Shown one piece after another: positions 1-14,000 of a stretch of DNA of 64,000 nucleotides. Made by a program: the position numbers and the translations under genes. How positions within the stretch are numbered: the first letter of the stretch is position 1; each line of letters starts with the position of its first letter. The notes beneath the pieces were generated by a model that searched no databases, was not told the DNA's origin, and saw only the letters and a program-made list of their open reading frames with translations. The DNA lies in assembly GCA_008360975.2 (NCBI GenBank), contig CM039211.1, positions 2,659,295 through 2,723,294 of the forward strand, in the 5' to 3' direction. The DNA comes from Lichenostomus cassidix. Its lineage: Eukaryota; Chordata; Aves; Passeriformes; Meliphagidae.

Positions 1-3000
1 ACCCTCACTGTGTGCAACTGTGTTGAGCAGGAGAAAATTCTCTTTGTTGAGCTTCTCTAAAGTAGTTACCCATCAATGCCAATTTTCTTTAATGCTATTT
101 CAGAAGTCCTTGGAAGTCAGGGAAACTTCTTGCTTTCCTCCCAAAGTGATTTTATTAAGCATTTGCATCCTCTGAGTAATACTTGAAACCCTAGAGAAAA
201 TTTTACTTAAATATTTACAATCATTCAGCTTTGAGCTGAATTATTTGGATTGGATTTGTTTTCCATTAAAATTTCTTTAGTTCCAAAGTGTTCTTTCTCT
301 CTCTTTTTTCCATTTAAAAAATATAATTATTTATAATAAAAAGGATCACATTGTTAACACATGTCTATCCTTACTGTATTCCTGAGAGCTGTTTGAGCCC
401 ACGTAAATCTCATTTAAATACCAGCTGGGATGAAACACTCCATTGCAATGGTGCTTTTTGAATCTTGAAAAGCCATTTAGGAAATTTAATATCTGTGTTG
501 ATGGGAAATTCAGGATAAAGGACAGAAGGAATTCCATGAAAGTGTTACTTAGAACATGGCAGCTCAAACTGTACACTTTGATAATTATCTCATTACCCCC
601 CTGGAAAGGTTTGAGTGACCTCAAATGTTTGTTAGTAGGTAAAATAAACACACAGTATTTTGTTATATTGTACTGTTCGTAGTTAAAAATACCACTTAAT
701 GTTAAATTTCAATAATGTAAACTTGGTAATGGGATAATGCTTGATGAGAAAGGATTCACCAACTGATTTCAGTAGCTAATAAGAATTAAATTTTAATGCA
801 CTAATTAGTGTAGAAAAGAGCAACTTAGCGAGTAAATAGACAGAGCAGAGAAAATAAAATGTAGAGTTTTGTGTCGTGGAGAATCTCCTATGTGATCTTT
901 CTGGATATCAACCCTCACACTTCTGCTAGCTGCCTTAGCAAAACAACATCAATAAATGAATAAAAAAACCCCTTTATAATAAATCCAGGATTATTTACTT
1001 ATGATTTTTGTTTGTCTTCACTGAGATAAAGGTGCCTGTTTGCTTTTTCTTTAGTAAAATTGTACTATTCAGTAAAAATTCTGATTTACAAGATATACAG
1101 GAGGCTGTTTGTGTCCAATAATATCTTTGACTAAACATGTCTGACAAATCCCTTCCTCCCCAGGGGAAAGTTCTGGAAGACACTGATGCTCACCTTGGTT
1201 ATCTCTGAGAAGAGATTGTGCAAAAGGAAAATGTTCAAAATTGGGTAACATCATACTCAGAGCTCCCTCACAGTACGTAAAGTACAGAAACACTGCTGCA
1301 CCAAAGCCTGCAGTTAAATTTGAGCAGAATTTCATTACTCCCAGGTCTTATCTGTTACAAATATTTTGTAACTTTCTTTGACAATTCAGTAAACTTAGAA
1401 AAAAACCCAAAAAGCTTTACGCTTTCAGCCAGCCAAATCTCCCTTTGATTATTTATATTTGAAGAAAGCTCTCTGAATCTTAAAAATTGCCTTATGATGG
1501 CTAGGTCTCAAAAAAAATACATGTGTAGGAGGCACAGAGGTGCAATAGCTTACACGCCTAATGTTGTGCTGTCAAGTGAATATTATCAAGAACAACCCTT
1601 TAGCCATTTAGAGGGGGAGGAAATGCTTCAAAGGCAGGCTAATAGCTGTCAGGCTGTGCAATATTAGTCAGAATGTGAAATTGCAGCAGCAGTCACGGCG
1701 TTACTTACCGGAGTGTAAGCAGGGAAACTTCCCCTCTGCAACCTGGGGAGTGAATTATGTTCCTTTTCCACCTCCCTGCCCTCCCTGGCCTCAGCTCCTG
1801 CGGGTGACAACCTGTGGGAATATGAAAAACCTACAATTCACATTCAAAATTCATTCCATGTATCTCAGGAGAGGATGTGCATTTGATAAACTGCTACAAG
1901 AAGTGTTTGGATTTTTGTTTATCCTAATTTCTTTCTCCTTTTGTCCCCACTTTAGCAGCTTTACCTGTGCCAGGGCTGCACAGCCTGGTAGATTGATTAT
2001 CTCTGCAACTCAGCAGCACATCTGTTCAATCCCTTTTTCTTAATTTCAGCTCAAGTGAGCAAGAAGAGCACTCTAATTCCGGCAGTAATCTGGTTTTAAT
2101 TGAGAATGGCTGACTTGTGGCAAACTTTGGGTTTTTAGCCTTTCTTATGATCCTCCTCATGCTCTGTTCTCACTCTCACAGGTGGAGATTTATGAGGGGC
2201 TTTGGTGTCTGCCTGGCTCAACCATGCTCCATCACCTCTTGCAGGCAGTGCTGATAGGGAATGATGTATGTTTGTATTGAAAACACAGCAGCTGCACTCA
2301 GACAGATAAAAAAGGTGGAGAAGGGGAAGTTCTAGCTAAGAATCAATATGGAAATGCAAGGAGAAAAGAAGAAAAACCCCAAATCTTATTACTGCTTTTG
2401 TGTGCCTAATTGTTGCCCTGCTTTGTCCTTTCTTTAAGTCCTGAGAAGCTCTGCTGTGAGGTGTTGGAAGTGATGCATATCTCTGACTTTATTTATTCTA
2501 GGAATAAATATTTCACTTCTCCCTTTATCCTGTCCATGTGGGAGAGCTTGTTCAACTGCTTGGTGCAGAAAGGAGCTGTTTTTCTCCAAGAAGTGGCTGA
2601 TTTCCCCAGCTGTACTCAGGAGTTTTCTTGCAGTAAGTTTCATTTATCATGGGTCAGTTATGGTTCTGAGGTGACTGAACCAATTATTAAGTTAAAAATA
2701 GACTACTGCTGCAGGAGTCTTTAAAACATGATATTTAGAAGTTCTTAAGAGAACTGTCTCAACCAGTTTCTGTCCCCTTCGTGGCCAAGAACTGGCAAAT
2801 ATCTGCAAAGAGACAGGTGGAGACCCACAAAAAGTCAATTAGTCAGCAATTGAGAAGATTAATCAGCAATAGAATTAGAGATTATGGTCTTAAAAGCTTC
2901 ACCACTCTGTTTAAGCATGCTCAAAAAAGGAGAGAGTTTTAATTTAAAGGAGCTTGATGTTTCTGGAGTACTTGAGAAAACTGAGAGGAAGAGTTTTTAG

Positions 3001-3239
3001 AAAAATATGTCTCACTTGAGCATTGAAATCTATTATCAAGTGTATGTTGCAGGCTATAATCAATATCTCAGGAGAAAATAAGCAGTAAAGAACCTTGGAT
3101 ATCAGAGCAGGTAAAAATATATTAGTTTAGACATGGGTAGCAGGTTCAGCAGTAGAAACTGAACAGAGAAATAAAACTGAAATTCCAAGCAGCAGTAGAG
3201 GATATTCAATCAACTTAAAAGCAAAAGGAAATGAGATGG
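1..3239. other. AT-rich non-coding DNA
   Basis: I see no gene here. The open frames are short (at most about 120 codons), lack recognisable domains and lie in AT-rich sequence with many stops. Nothing resembles an RNA gene or an obvious repeat. It is intergenic or intronic, and the sequence alone cannot say which. Confidence 0.6.
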
Positions 3240-3930
3240 TAATTGAAATGGCACAGGAATTATCTGCTTGATAGAGTCTATTTGGATTTCCAAAAAGACT
3301 TTACACAGAGCCCCTGATCAAAGATTTTAGGAAAACTAAGAAGCCTCAGTGTAAGAAAGAAGGTCCATGAATAGATGGGTAAATGCTAAAAAGGTAAGAA
3401 ACAAAGTGCAGGGGAAATAGTTATTTCTTTCAGCGGAGAGAGGTCATCTGAGTTCTGCAGAGCTCTGCGCTGGAAGATTTTTATACTTTTAATAAATTAC
3501 CTGGAAAAGGAGATGAGCAGTGAAGAGACAGAATTTTGTGATGGTAGCTGGAAATGTAAAGACAGGGCAGATGATGAAACTTTATAGGAAAAGCTTATAA
3601 AACAGTGTGACTGGTAATAAAATGTCTGATGATTCCATGCACATAAATATAAAGCACTGTGAAGGGTGACAAAGACACCTAATTTCACACACAAAAAGAG
3701 AGTTGTTATCGTTTGGTAGCAGTATTTTGGGATTATGACAGATAGCTCCATGAATATTAAAGCAATGATGGGGGGGAAAACAATTCTTGTGCTCTAAGAA
3801 TTATTAGGAGAGGAACAGAGAACAAACCAGCATCACTTGGCATTTCAGAAATTGGATTGGCCTACAAACTCAGTGCACATCGAATTGGAGCTTCCTGTCC
3901 CAAAAAAGCACATAGAAAAACCTGAAAGTT
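3240..3930 (+). mobile_element. Ancient CR1-like LINE relic, late RT region
   Basis: The stretch reads like a heavily decayed plus-strand CR1 LINE covering the later part of the reverse transcriptase domain. Recognisable pieces, in CR1 order, are: a 'gatttccaaaaagactt' segment near 3,283; 'aaattacctggaaaagga' with 'gagcagtga' near 3,493-3,520; 'gcagatgatgaaactt' near 3,569; a 'gactggtaataaaatg' segment near 3,610; and 'ttaggagaggaacagagaac' near 3,803. No open frame survives. The match is from memory of CR1 consensus order, so subfamily and exact ends are uncertain. The divergence suggests an old copy. Confidence 0.6.
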
Positions 3931-5315
3931 TTAAAACTAAGACTCTCCAATCTGAAAAATGAACAAATGCAGTGAGATTTATCCTGCCCATAAAACCTCA
4001 CGTGGTACTGAAGAAGTTGTGCATGATTTGACCATTTGGCCATTTTGTCCATTTCAAGGCCATCTGACCCAGCCTGTTCCTGACAGGAGACAGCAGGACA
4101 AAATTAGGGAAGACCATAAGAACAAGCCAAACATATTGAGGTTATTTTTGCAGTCTCCAGAGACCTTTGGCTGCACATCTGGAGCCACAGGTGACATCTG
4201 TGCAGTTCAAAATACTGCAGGAGAGAAGCCAAGGTAGAAGGAAGTGAGGAAACAATCACTTTCTCAGTTGAATAATTTAATAATTTTAAAGAATAAGATC
4301 AACAAATCCCTTTGTTCCCATAGATTCCTGTTTTTTGTTTTGTTGGATTTTTTTTTTTAATGTGCATTATTTAATAAAATAGGAACACTGAACCTGCAGA
4401 ATGTATAATTTGGTTCAGAGTGATTAGAACTTTTGACTTGGCAGACCTGAGAAGAATTCACTCTAGAGCAGGAACCTGAAGGAGGAAAAAAGTGCTGCAC
4501 AACTTTGGATGAGTTTGGTGATATCCTTCCAGAGCCTGCAAATTGTTTGGTTCATTCAGGGCAAATATGAAGATTGCTTTTAGCAAAAACAATTTTTCTA
4601 TGGAATGGCAGCCTTTTATTTTCATGGGATAAATTTCTGCAGCCAATGCAGCAGATCCTTCCTTCTTTTTGTCCCTCATTTTGACCCAGACATAATCAAG
4701 ATGCACTTTGGTGAATATTTGTTTACTTAAGTCAGCAAACACAATAAATGCAAAAAATCCTGAATATATTGGGTGACTCCTGGAACTCATGTTGTAATGG
4801 CTTTGTGAGTGATGTTATGAGGAAATCAGCATTCTGAATTTCCAATAAACTGCCAAAACTGAGTGGGCACTGCTAAATTTCTCTTCAGAAAAATAAAACT
4901 TCACCATGGCTTTTTCACAACTGCCTTATCTGTATCTTTGTTCACATGGAAAATATGCATATTTAATGTATTATAATTTCATTGTGAACCTAAAATGTAG
5001 CTGCAAGTTGAATGGTTCCAGTTATACACCCAAATTGATATAAGTAACTACATATCTCCCTTCTACTTAGAAGCAAAATCTTACAGTCCCAAATGCTTTT
5101 GTTTTAGAAATGCATAATTTTAGTACTCTTTTGAGCAAATAAAACTTCATTTCAAATGGTTGAAAATACATGTGCTGTGAAAACATGAAGTGAAATCTTC
5201 TATATTTGTAATGTTCTTCACGTGCACAAAGACCTGAAAGACAGACACTTGTGGGATAGAAATAGAGAGGCTAATTTCTAATTAAACATAAAGTTAAAAG
5301 CAAGCAGGCAAACAG
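3931..5315. other. Non-coding, no feature seen
   Basis: AT-rich DNA with a short T-run near 4,330-4,360. No gene, repeat family or RNA is recognised. The 92-codon and 110-codon frames present lack domains and look accidental. Confidence 0.5.
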
Positions 5316-5423
5316 GGAAGGAAGGAAGGAAGGAAGGAAGGAAGGAAGGAAGGAAGGAAGGAAGGAAGGAAGGAAGGAAGGAAGGAAGGAAGGAAGGAAG
5401 GAAGGAAGGAAGGAAGGAAGGAA
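5316..5423 (+). repeat. (GGAA)27 microsatellite
   Basis: Twenty-seven perfect GGAA units run without interruption (108 bp) before breaking into 'gaaagaaa'. A pure tract of this length usually means recent slippage and length polymorphism. GGAA is the core recognised by ETS-family transcription factors, so the tract could act as a clustered binding site, but nothing else in the sequence supports that. Confidence 0.97.
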
Positions 5424-8400
5424 AGAAATTTAGTCACCACTGCAGATTAATCCTTACTGGAATTGAAAGACAAGAAATTTGATTGTGCAGTTATTTGTAG
5501 GACAGGGCTTTAATATTGAAGAAGCACCAGAGAGAAAAGATACTACTGAAAAAACTCTATATCTATATCTTCTTGATACAGCTCAGCAGTGCTGTTTCTG
5601 TAAAATGTTTTGAAAGCTGCACTGATTTCCTTTCTTTCTACTGGTATTATTAAGGAAAAGATGTAAAACCATTTTTTTCCCTGACTTTTGTGTGTAGAGC
5701 ACTCATATATATCTGTCTATTGTGCTAGTAACTGTGAAGACCTTAACATGGAATATATTTCCAGTTTTGGGTGCTGCCCTCAGGAAAGAGGTGAAACCAG
5801 CTATTCAAACTCTGGAAGAAACAAAGGAAAGGATCAGACTCCTGAAAAATGATTTTTGAGAAAAGGTGGAGGTGAGACATAATGAATTTCACATCTGTCA
5901 GAAGGAGGAGAAAGAAATCTGGTGTTTCCTGTCCCTGGTAAGACAGGGAGCAGGAAGTGTGACAAATTTTTTTTTTTTTGTTTAAATAAGGAATTCAGAC
6001 TAATTAGGTCAAGTCGTTCAGGTCTGTTTCCACTGAGCTTTTTAGTTTTGTAAGTGGAAGAGCTCTGTACTTCTGATTTTTCTTATTTAAAGTTTGTAGA
6101 TTTTTTTTTTTTTTTAGAAGAACCAATTCAGATGCCCTGAGAGACAAATATGGGATGGAAAAACAGTCCTGGTTAGATCTCTAATGCTTCAAGGATGCTT
6201 AATTTCCATTTCTAGGTGATTTAGTCTTGCATCAGATTCTTCAAAGGAATCCTATTAGGTTTTCAGCTTGGACATAGAGATTATATTTCATCTTTATGCC
6301 ATTACTAGCCACCCTGTATGTAAAATAAGGAAAGCACTATTGATATGTGAACAATGTTTCAGGGAAATGAGATCTTTTAAAAGAGTGTAATTTAGAACTT
6401 TTGATCTTTGAATATCTTTTTAGATCTTTATGCATAAAAGCAAATAATTTAATAAAATAAGCCCTGGCAGGCAAAGCTTATTTGTAACAGCAGTACTCCA
6501 CAGTTGGAACTTTAAAAAAGGAGGAGAATGAACATAAAAATTGAACATAAAAATTGCCCCTGGCAATACTTTTCTAAGTCTCCTTTTAGATGCTCCATGA
6601 TCAACTCAGTGCTGATACATTTACTTTAACAGTAGCAGCAAACTTTTACTCTAAGAATGGTACTTTTATTTCTTGGCTTCCCAGTGAGGTTCAAAAAATA
6701 AAGATCCTTATAAACTTTAAGATTTGTTGGTTGCATTTTGTCAAGCTGAAAGGAATTTAACAGCCTGTTCCTGGGGAAAAAAAATAGTGTTGTCAAGGAT
6801 TCCTGGGGCACATGGGAATAAGAGCCTTCTTATTCCATAGTTGTCATCCTTATCCCTTCAAATCAGTGATTCTTTTTCTACAAATTGATGTGAGAATACA
6901 GGGGGAAGATGCAGTGAATTATGTTCAGGTGATCACTCTGTTAATATCCGAGCACAGAGCATTATATTTTATTTCCATTGTGTTGCATCTAACCTAAATC
7001 TCTGAAGTAGCTGCAGTAAATAATCTGTTTTCCTTTTATCTCTCAAGCACTGAAAATTTATTTGGAAATGTGATATACAAATCTTTATAAACCTAATCTG
7101 TGGCTGACGTTATCTGGCACTCTGAAAATCATAACAAAAATGTTTATTTCCACTGAACAGATTGTCCAATCTGAATTGTTACTTACAAAGAGCATCATAA
7201 GAAACTTCCACAAGTGTGGAACCACTTTCTAATTTAGAAAGAATTCTTTACAAACTCCAAAAATAACGTCACTTGCTGTATTGAATTTTAAAAATGCTTA
7301 CTCTCTAAAATTAACCTCCTCTAAACCAACATTGGTGGTAAATAAAATGAAATTTACTCAAATCCTTAAGTTTGGCTTCAGTAAGAAATAAATGAAGAGT
7401 AAATAACATGGGCTAATATAACTATTAACAAGGAAATGACATTACTGCCACCTTTTCCTTAAGAATTAAAATATCCTGGAAAGTAGTATCCCCTAGAGGT
7501 AGCTGGAAAACTCCCATATTTAAAACTCGCTGTAGTAAAGTTTCAATTTTGCTCTAGGGTTCAAATTTTCCATTAGAAAAGCTTAATTAATTTGCTTAAG
7601 GAGAATTGAACATATATTTATCAGTGTTGTATTCTTGCTGGGCCCCATGGCATTTAGCAAGGATGCAGTTTAAGGATATATTTAACTCCTGCTGATTTCT
7701 GCAGAAGTTTTGTTGGATTTACAAAGCACATTTTAAACTCTTCAATTAACTGACAAAAAGAATTAGAGAAAATGGAGTGGGTTTTTTTTGCAAAGTTGGG
7801 GCTTATTAAAAGAAGCAGAGGTGAGATTTGCAAATTACAGTTTCCATGAGGCTTGACAACCACACAGAGAAGGAAAACTGGTTTTGAGCAAAGCAGCAGC
7901 AAACCAGACTTTTAGTTCAGCAAGTCACATTTCTGGAAACGTGAAGAATTTGGAGCATCTGAACCTCTTCTGCTAACATTACAAGATCCAAACAATGGCC
8001 ATGGAATTTGGCTCTTTCCTGGGAAGAAAATTCCTTTGTGAGGCTCCTTCTCCCTTTTTCTCTCCTGACTCTGCACCCAACCTGGGTTATTTCTTCAGTT
8101 CTCCCTGAGATTTGGGAAGCTAATGCCATGAATTGTCCAGAAGAACATATTCCTTAGAAAGAAGAGCCCCTGCTGACATGAGGGATGCGAATTTAAAGGA
8201 AATGCTACAAACCTGGTAGGACTGAAATAAAGGCAATATGAAAGGGAGCAATTGAATGCCAGTTTTCATTTCTACTCGTGCCTCAAAACATCTAAATGCA
8301 GCTTGTGCAGGGAGGCTTATTTCCTTTATTGTAATCGTCTCCTCTTCCACCACTCTGTCCTTTTGGATATTTTCCCCTTCATTAATACAAACAAATTGCT

Positions 8401-9844
8401 AATCAAGTGGCCAACAGCAATCTACTGTTATATCAGTCATCAAGCCCAGGAAGATTGGTTCCCTTAATTATGTGACATAATCACCTGGAAAACAATCTGA
8501 AGGAAGGGTTATCTATTCTAGCAGTAAAAGAATGTATTTTTTTTTCAGAGAGCAGAGCCTCATATATGTTTACTTTTTTATTTTTATTTTCCAGAACACT
8601 CCCTCCATCATTCCCCACTGTCCTCCAGCTTGCTTGCAGGCTTGTGTGCACCTGAACCAGACATAAACCCAGATATTTTCCTCTCACATTCTCCACGATG
8701 GTTATTTTTAAGAGTTAATTAAACCCTCTGAGATCAGGCTTTGCAGAGAGGTTCCACTCACAGGAGCTATTTAGGGAGAACATGCAGGAGGTGAGTAAAA
8801 AGGGCTTTCAAATCCCCATCATCCAGCCTTTGGAAAGCTCTGAGAGTGATTCTGCATTTCTGGTGATGTGGTTGTTTGCCCTGCAGCCCCTGGGCAGTTT
8901 GTGGCTGCTGACAGGACAAAGATAAGTTTGTGAGCTGATAGGTGTGATAATGGGATGAAAGTGAAGGGAAAGGTGATCTGTAATTACATTTGTTTTGCTG
9001 CTGTCTAAGGCTCTTGCAATCCTTACTCGTAGGAACAGTGCAAGTAAAGGTATTCTGAAAAAAATATATTTATATTTGCTGCATTGTATTTGTTGAGTTT
9101 CTTAATGAAAATATTGTCCAGTAGTAATATATCTCACTACATCGTTTATTTTAGGCTGAAATAGCCTCTGATTTGAAAAAGTATACAGTTAGTTTTCAAT
9201 CTATGAGTGTTCAGAGTAGCTAGAAGTGATTATGATTTTAAAGTGGAATTAAAAACTATTTACTGCTCTCTATAATAAATATCACTGCTAAAAGAATGTT
9301 TTTTTCTAGAAGAGAAAGAAGAGGAAAGTTTGCCTCTCTTCTAGCCATTTTGTGCAATCAGTACACAGAATATTCAGTGAAATTATAGGGATTAATTTAT
9401 AGACCATTCTCAGCTAACAACACATTTTTAACAGCTCCAGGGACTACTAAGACATAAACAGGTCTTCCCTACAGGTTTGGGGTTCTGTTTTTACTTTTCA
9501 AGAATAAACTACAATTCTTCTGTCAGAGCAGCAGGCATTTGATTGTTTTCAGCCAGGGAGATATGCCAGGTGCTCTTTCCCCAGATGCATTTCTTTTCAA
9601 TTGTCTTTTTAAACTGTCTTAGAAGCAAGGGAAAGAAAAACTCAAAAATTGTCATAAATGAAATCACCAGCTTAACTCCCCTGTGAACAGAAATTGGCAT
9701 GTGAATAGCTGGAATCTCTAGGGTGAAATCCAACATTTGCTGTAAAAATAAAAGCATTTTGCAATATTATGCACAATATTAACAGGAGCCAGGAAAAATC
9801 ACTTTACCACAAAGAAACTAAGGAGAAAATTTGACTTATAGTTT
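5424..9844. other. Non-coding, no feature seen
   Basis: AT-rich DNA with T-runs near 5,970 and 6,105. All frames are short and lack recognisable domains. No LINE, LTR or RNA gene is recognised. Confidence 0.5.
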
Positions 9845-10020
9845 GTTTGGTGTTGGCTTTTTGGTTTTTTGTTTTTTTTTTTTTTTTTGTTTGGGTTTTT
9901 TTTTGTTTGTTTTTGGTTTTGGGATTTTTTGTTTTGTAGGTTTTTTTGTTTTGTTTTGGGATTTTGGAGTTTTTTGTTGGTTTTTTGTTTTTTTTTTTTT
10001 TGTTGTTTTTTGGTTTGGTG
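9845..10020 (+). repeat. T/G low-complexity array (GTTTT/GGTTTTTT)
   Basis: The plus strand is almost purely T and G, with repeated 'ggtttttt', 'gtttt' and 'ttttgggattttt' units. It is an imperfect simple repeat. It produces phenylalanine/glycine-rich frames on the plus strand and lysine/asparagine-rich frames on the minus strand, which should not be read as genes. The complementary composition recurs at 21.97-22.34 kb and 23.07-23.62 kb. Confidence 0.9.
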
Positions 10021-10957
10021 GAGAATCACTTCTGTGGCAGGATGGGGAGGTTGAAGAATGGCAGAGAAAAACTAGGTTGGAAATGAAATTTTGACAAAAC
10101 TAATAGAAAAACAAATGTGGAGCTGGTGGCCTCAAAGATAGACTTCTAGTAATAGGAGAAGCAGAAAATTTATATTGGAGAGGCTGCCATGCATTTTCCA
10201 TCTTCAGCTGGAGTTGAAGTATTTGCTGATTAAATATTGCTATTGCCAACACCTTTGCTGCATCCTTGCTTCACTATATATTTATGTGACAAAACCTGAC
10301 TTCTTGTTACTGGAAATAGTCCACTTGTCAGAGGAAGGACCTCTTGCCACAATGCATGAATATTTTTACATGTTTTGAGCCCCTGTAAATGAAAATTCCA
10401 GCCCAAGTCTACTTTGATGTTGCAAAAGTGGAGCGGAATAATTGGGGGGGAAAAATTATTCATAAACAGTTTTTTATTCACAACATCTCTGAGATCTTAC
10501 TGATGCTAATGTTCAAAGCAAATATTAGAGTGGAAAATGTAAAATTTAAGTTTGTAAGTTTGCCTTTCTGAGGGAAGGATCTGAGGTCCTCATCATGCAG
10601 AGTGATCATTAGTGATGATCCAAATGATAAATGTGTTTTAATCCCCATCTGTCAACTCCTAGTTTCAATGCAGGGATAAAAAAAAAAGAAAATAAGAATT
10701 GAAAATTTGGTGCAGAGTCAAAAAAAATAAAAATTCCAAGCAGAAATTTCCAAAAGATATTGATATTTTTGCTTCACATCCTTTTCGCTCTCTCTCTTTT
10801 TTTTTTTTTTTTTTTAAGAAGACAATTTTCCCTAGACACTGAAGCATTTAACCTCAAAGTTATGGATATTCTGATCAAAAAGGAAATGCATTTTTGAGAA
10901 AATGTAGCTTAGTTAATACAGAAATTGCAGAAATAATAGAATAAAGAACAAGAAACA

Positions 10958-11020
10958 GAACCACAGAATGGTTTGTGTTGAAGGAAACTTTAACACCATC
11001 TAGTTCCACCCCTCTAAATC
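10958..11020 (-). mobile_element. CR1 3'-end fragment
   Basis: 'ccacagaatggtttgtgttg' followed by 'aaggaaactttaacacc' and 'catctagttccacccct' is the reverse complement of the conserved CR1 3' end, with the (ATTCTGTG) tail at the left. Only about 60 bp survive, as expected for a strongly 5'-truncated copy. Confidence 0.75.
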
Positions 11021-14000
11021 CTGAAATGAGCTGGTTTGCTCTTCATATCTGCTCCTGTGCCATTAATTACTTGCTAATTTTGACATAAACTGCATTTAGT
11101 CTGACAGGTGTGAGACTCAAGGTTTTGAATGCCTTTCAATGAATAACATGATGGAACAGGAGAGAGAAAAGGTGATGTTTCATCCTAGGAAGGACAAGAT
11201 TAGTGAGCTACCTCAGCAAGGACTGGAAATATCCAAAAATGAAATTAGTAAGAATTAATGTGTCCTGGGAGTTACCAGACTGTCAACTCCCCACTGGAAA
11301 ACAAAACAATCCTCAAAAATCTGAGGCAATCCATCTGGATGGAGACAACAGGGTTTGTTTTGGTTTTTATTTTTTCCCCCAAAAGATTTTGCAACTACAT
11401 TAGCTATGCATTCGGAGTGGGTTTATTTACAACATACTCTCTTTCTTAAAGTCTCATGTGGGACTTCAACAAAATTCAAATTACATTACAGTTGTTGTGT
11501 TATTTTTATGGTAGATTAGATGACCTTTTCAAAGAAAGAGAAAGAAAGAAATTGGTTTGATATCACGTGGCATGGACAGATCCATGCTCCAATCCCCAAA
11601 TTATTTACATATCAATTTTTTTGTAATTTGTTGAGATATCTCCCTGGGTATTAGACTTAGGACAGTTTGTCGTCTTTTTAACCATTTCTTGAAGACAAAT
11701 AGTATTTATGCCCTTTTTCAATTCTCCAGGCTGTTGTTCATTTTCCACTACTTCTCACATATGATCATCAATAATTCAGAAATTGTAGCAAAATAAATAT
11801 CACCAGATCCTCTGACCTGAATGAGTTTAATCTGACCACATATCCCTTGATCTGTGTTTTTCTTGTTCTGATTTAAAAAAAACAAAGCTGCTAAGAGGGT
11901 CCTAAATACACTTGGCTTTTTCCAGCATCCTCAATCTTTTCCCTCCTTTCTCCAAGCACTGGACCTGTGTTTTCCTTTCCCTTTCTTATTGTTTTCTAGT
12001 ATTTTTCCTTGATTTTCTGTTGCATCATAGTCTTTCAGACTAAACCTAATGTGACTGTGCTGCAATCTTAGTTTTTGTTCTTTGTCCTTTTAAGATCCCT
12101 TTTAGATTTTGGAGCTGTTCTTGTGTTCTTTGTGCAACTCAATTTTTTCCTTACTATGTCTCTTTATCATCTATCTTCAGTGTTATTATCCTGCTTCTGG
12201 ACTGCATTCCCAGCTCAAAACCTTCCAACTTTTCTTGCATGGACTGTCCCTTGAAGGAATTTTCTTTGGCAGTTGATTTTGATTTCCAGTGGATCTGTTT
12301 TTCATCTCTTGATGCATTTAAGGGCAGACAGACAAACCCTTCTGGATATTACTCCTTCCTTTCTGTTTTTCCCTTTCCAGTTTTGTGTCCTGAGCCACTC
12401 CCCAAACTGGGTAAATAAAGGGTGAGCTGGAGGTTCACCTACATCAACCACCATTCTCTGGCCAGGAAAGCTGCAATTCTTTTCTATCTGCATACTTCAT
12501 AAACCTCCTCCAAAAATCGGTTGAAATTTCAAAACATTCTATTTCCTTCTAAAAATTCTTATAAGATAAATTTGTAATTGCATTCTTAGCTGGTATCACT
12601 TGCGGACCAATGATTATGAATCTTGTAGGTTGTCTGAATATATATATATATATATTTATATATACACACACACACACATCCATCTGGTACACCTATTTTT
12701 TATTCTTCGTCTTTTATCTTAAACATCTTTGTTGCAACTCTCTTTTTAATGAGATAGCAGCTGAGAGATGCCTTTGCCTTCATTTTAATCTAACTGCAAT
12801 TAGCCAGGCTAGGAGTGGGAAGGGGAATTTCAAACAGCTGAGTAAATTCTGGAGTTAGTGCCCTTTTACCATTTTAGGATAACTTGAAATAAGCCATATG
12901 CAGAAGATTCTGAGCTGTGTGGACTGAAATTTTCAGTTTTTCCATGCTAGGAAGCCACATGCTTTATCACTTAATGATCACTGCTCTCAAAGATGGAAGT
13001 TCAGAACCCTTTTATTTTTTTTTTTTCCCCCAAAATCTGATGCCAACATTAATCTGATGCAGGAAATTAAATCCATTCTGGCCCTAAGATTCAGAAATAT
13101 GTCAATAGCTGAAGTACTTAACAAAAACTGCATTATAAGTCTATGTGTACAGCAAGTTTTGAGTTTTGCCTTATGTATGCTCATGGCAGAATGAAGTGAA
13201 GAAGTATTCAGTGACAGAGCAGCAGCAGTGGCTGGGTCCAATTTCTGGGTTTTTTTTCCCTTCTTTTCCCCCCAGGAAATGGAATGTGGCATCTGATATA
13301 ATGCATGCAAATTATACCCCCAAACCATATTGTCTGGTTCCTCTGCTCCTGCAGTAAAAATTTGCTAAAGAAAGACTAACTTCCAATCTGGTTTGGTAAA
13401 ACAGGCAATTACATTCAAGTTACATTAAGAATTGAATGTGTAGGAGTATGATAAGAAGATTTAATGACCTACAGCATATAATTAAGAGGCAAAAAAAAAA
13501 AAGGAGCATCTCTACATGCTCTTTATTCTCAAAGGTAGTTATCCAACAGTGCTTAATTCCGTCCCATGCCACTTACCAAGATAAATGTTTGTTATCTTTG
13601 CATTCAAATCATCCAGCTTTCTCAGGCATGCAGAGAGCAGCTCTTCACTCCTTGTCCCCAGTGCCTCTGCCTACAAACTGCATGTTCCACTAAAGCTTGC
13701 AGCTTCATTTGAGAGGAAAACCTTATTTGGCTCTTCACCACTTGCAGAACGGATTCTTTTATTTTTTTTTTAATTTAATCTCTGCGGCTGTGTGAACTGT
13801 GATTTTAAAAAAATTTTATTATGTTTTTAAGAAGGAATTCAGTGGAGAGACCCAAGCGCCTCAGCTTTTTTTAGCTGCTCTGGAATATCAGGTACCTTGC
13901 ACAGGAAACCACAGAGGGAAAGCTTAAAGCAAACCATGCCACTGAGGAGCAGAAGGTGAAGTTCTAGCAAGACATGCTACATAATCTAAAATAAAATTTC

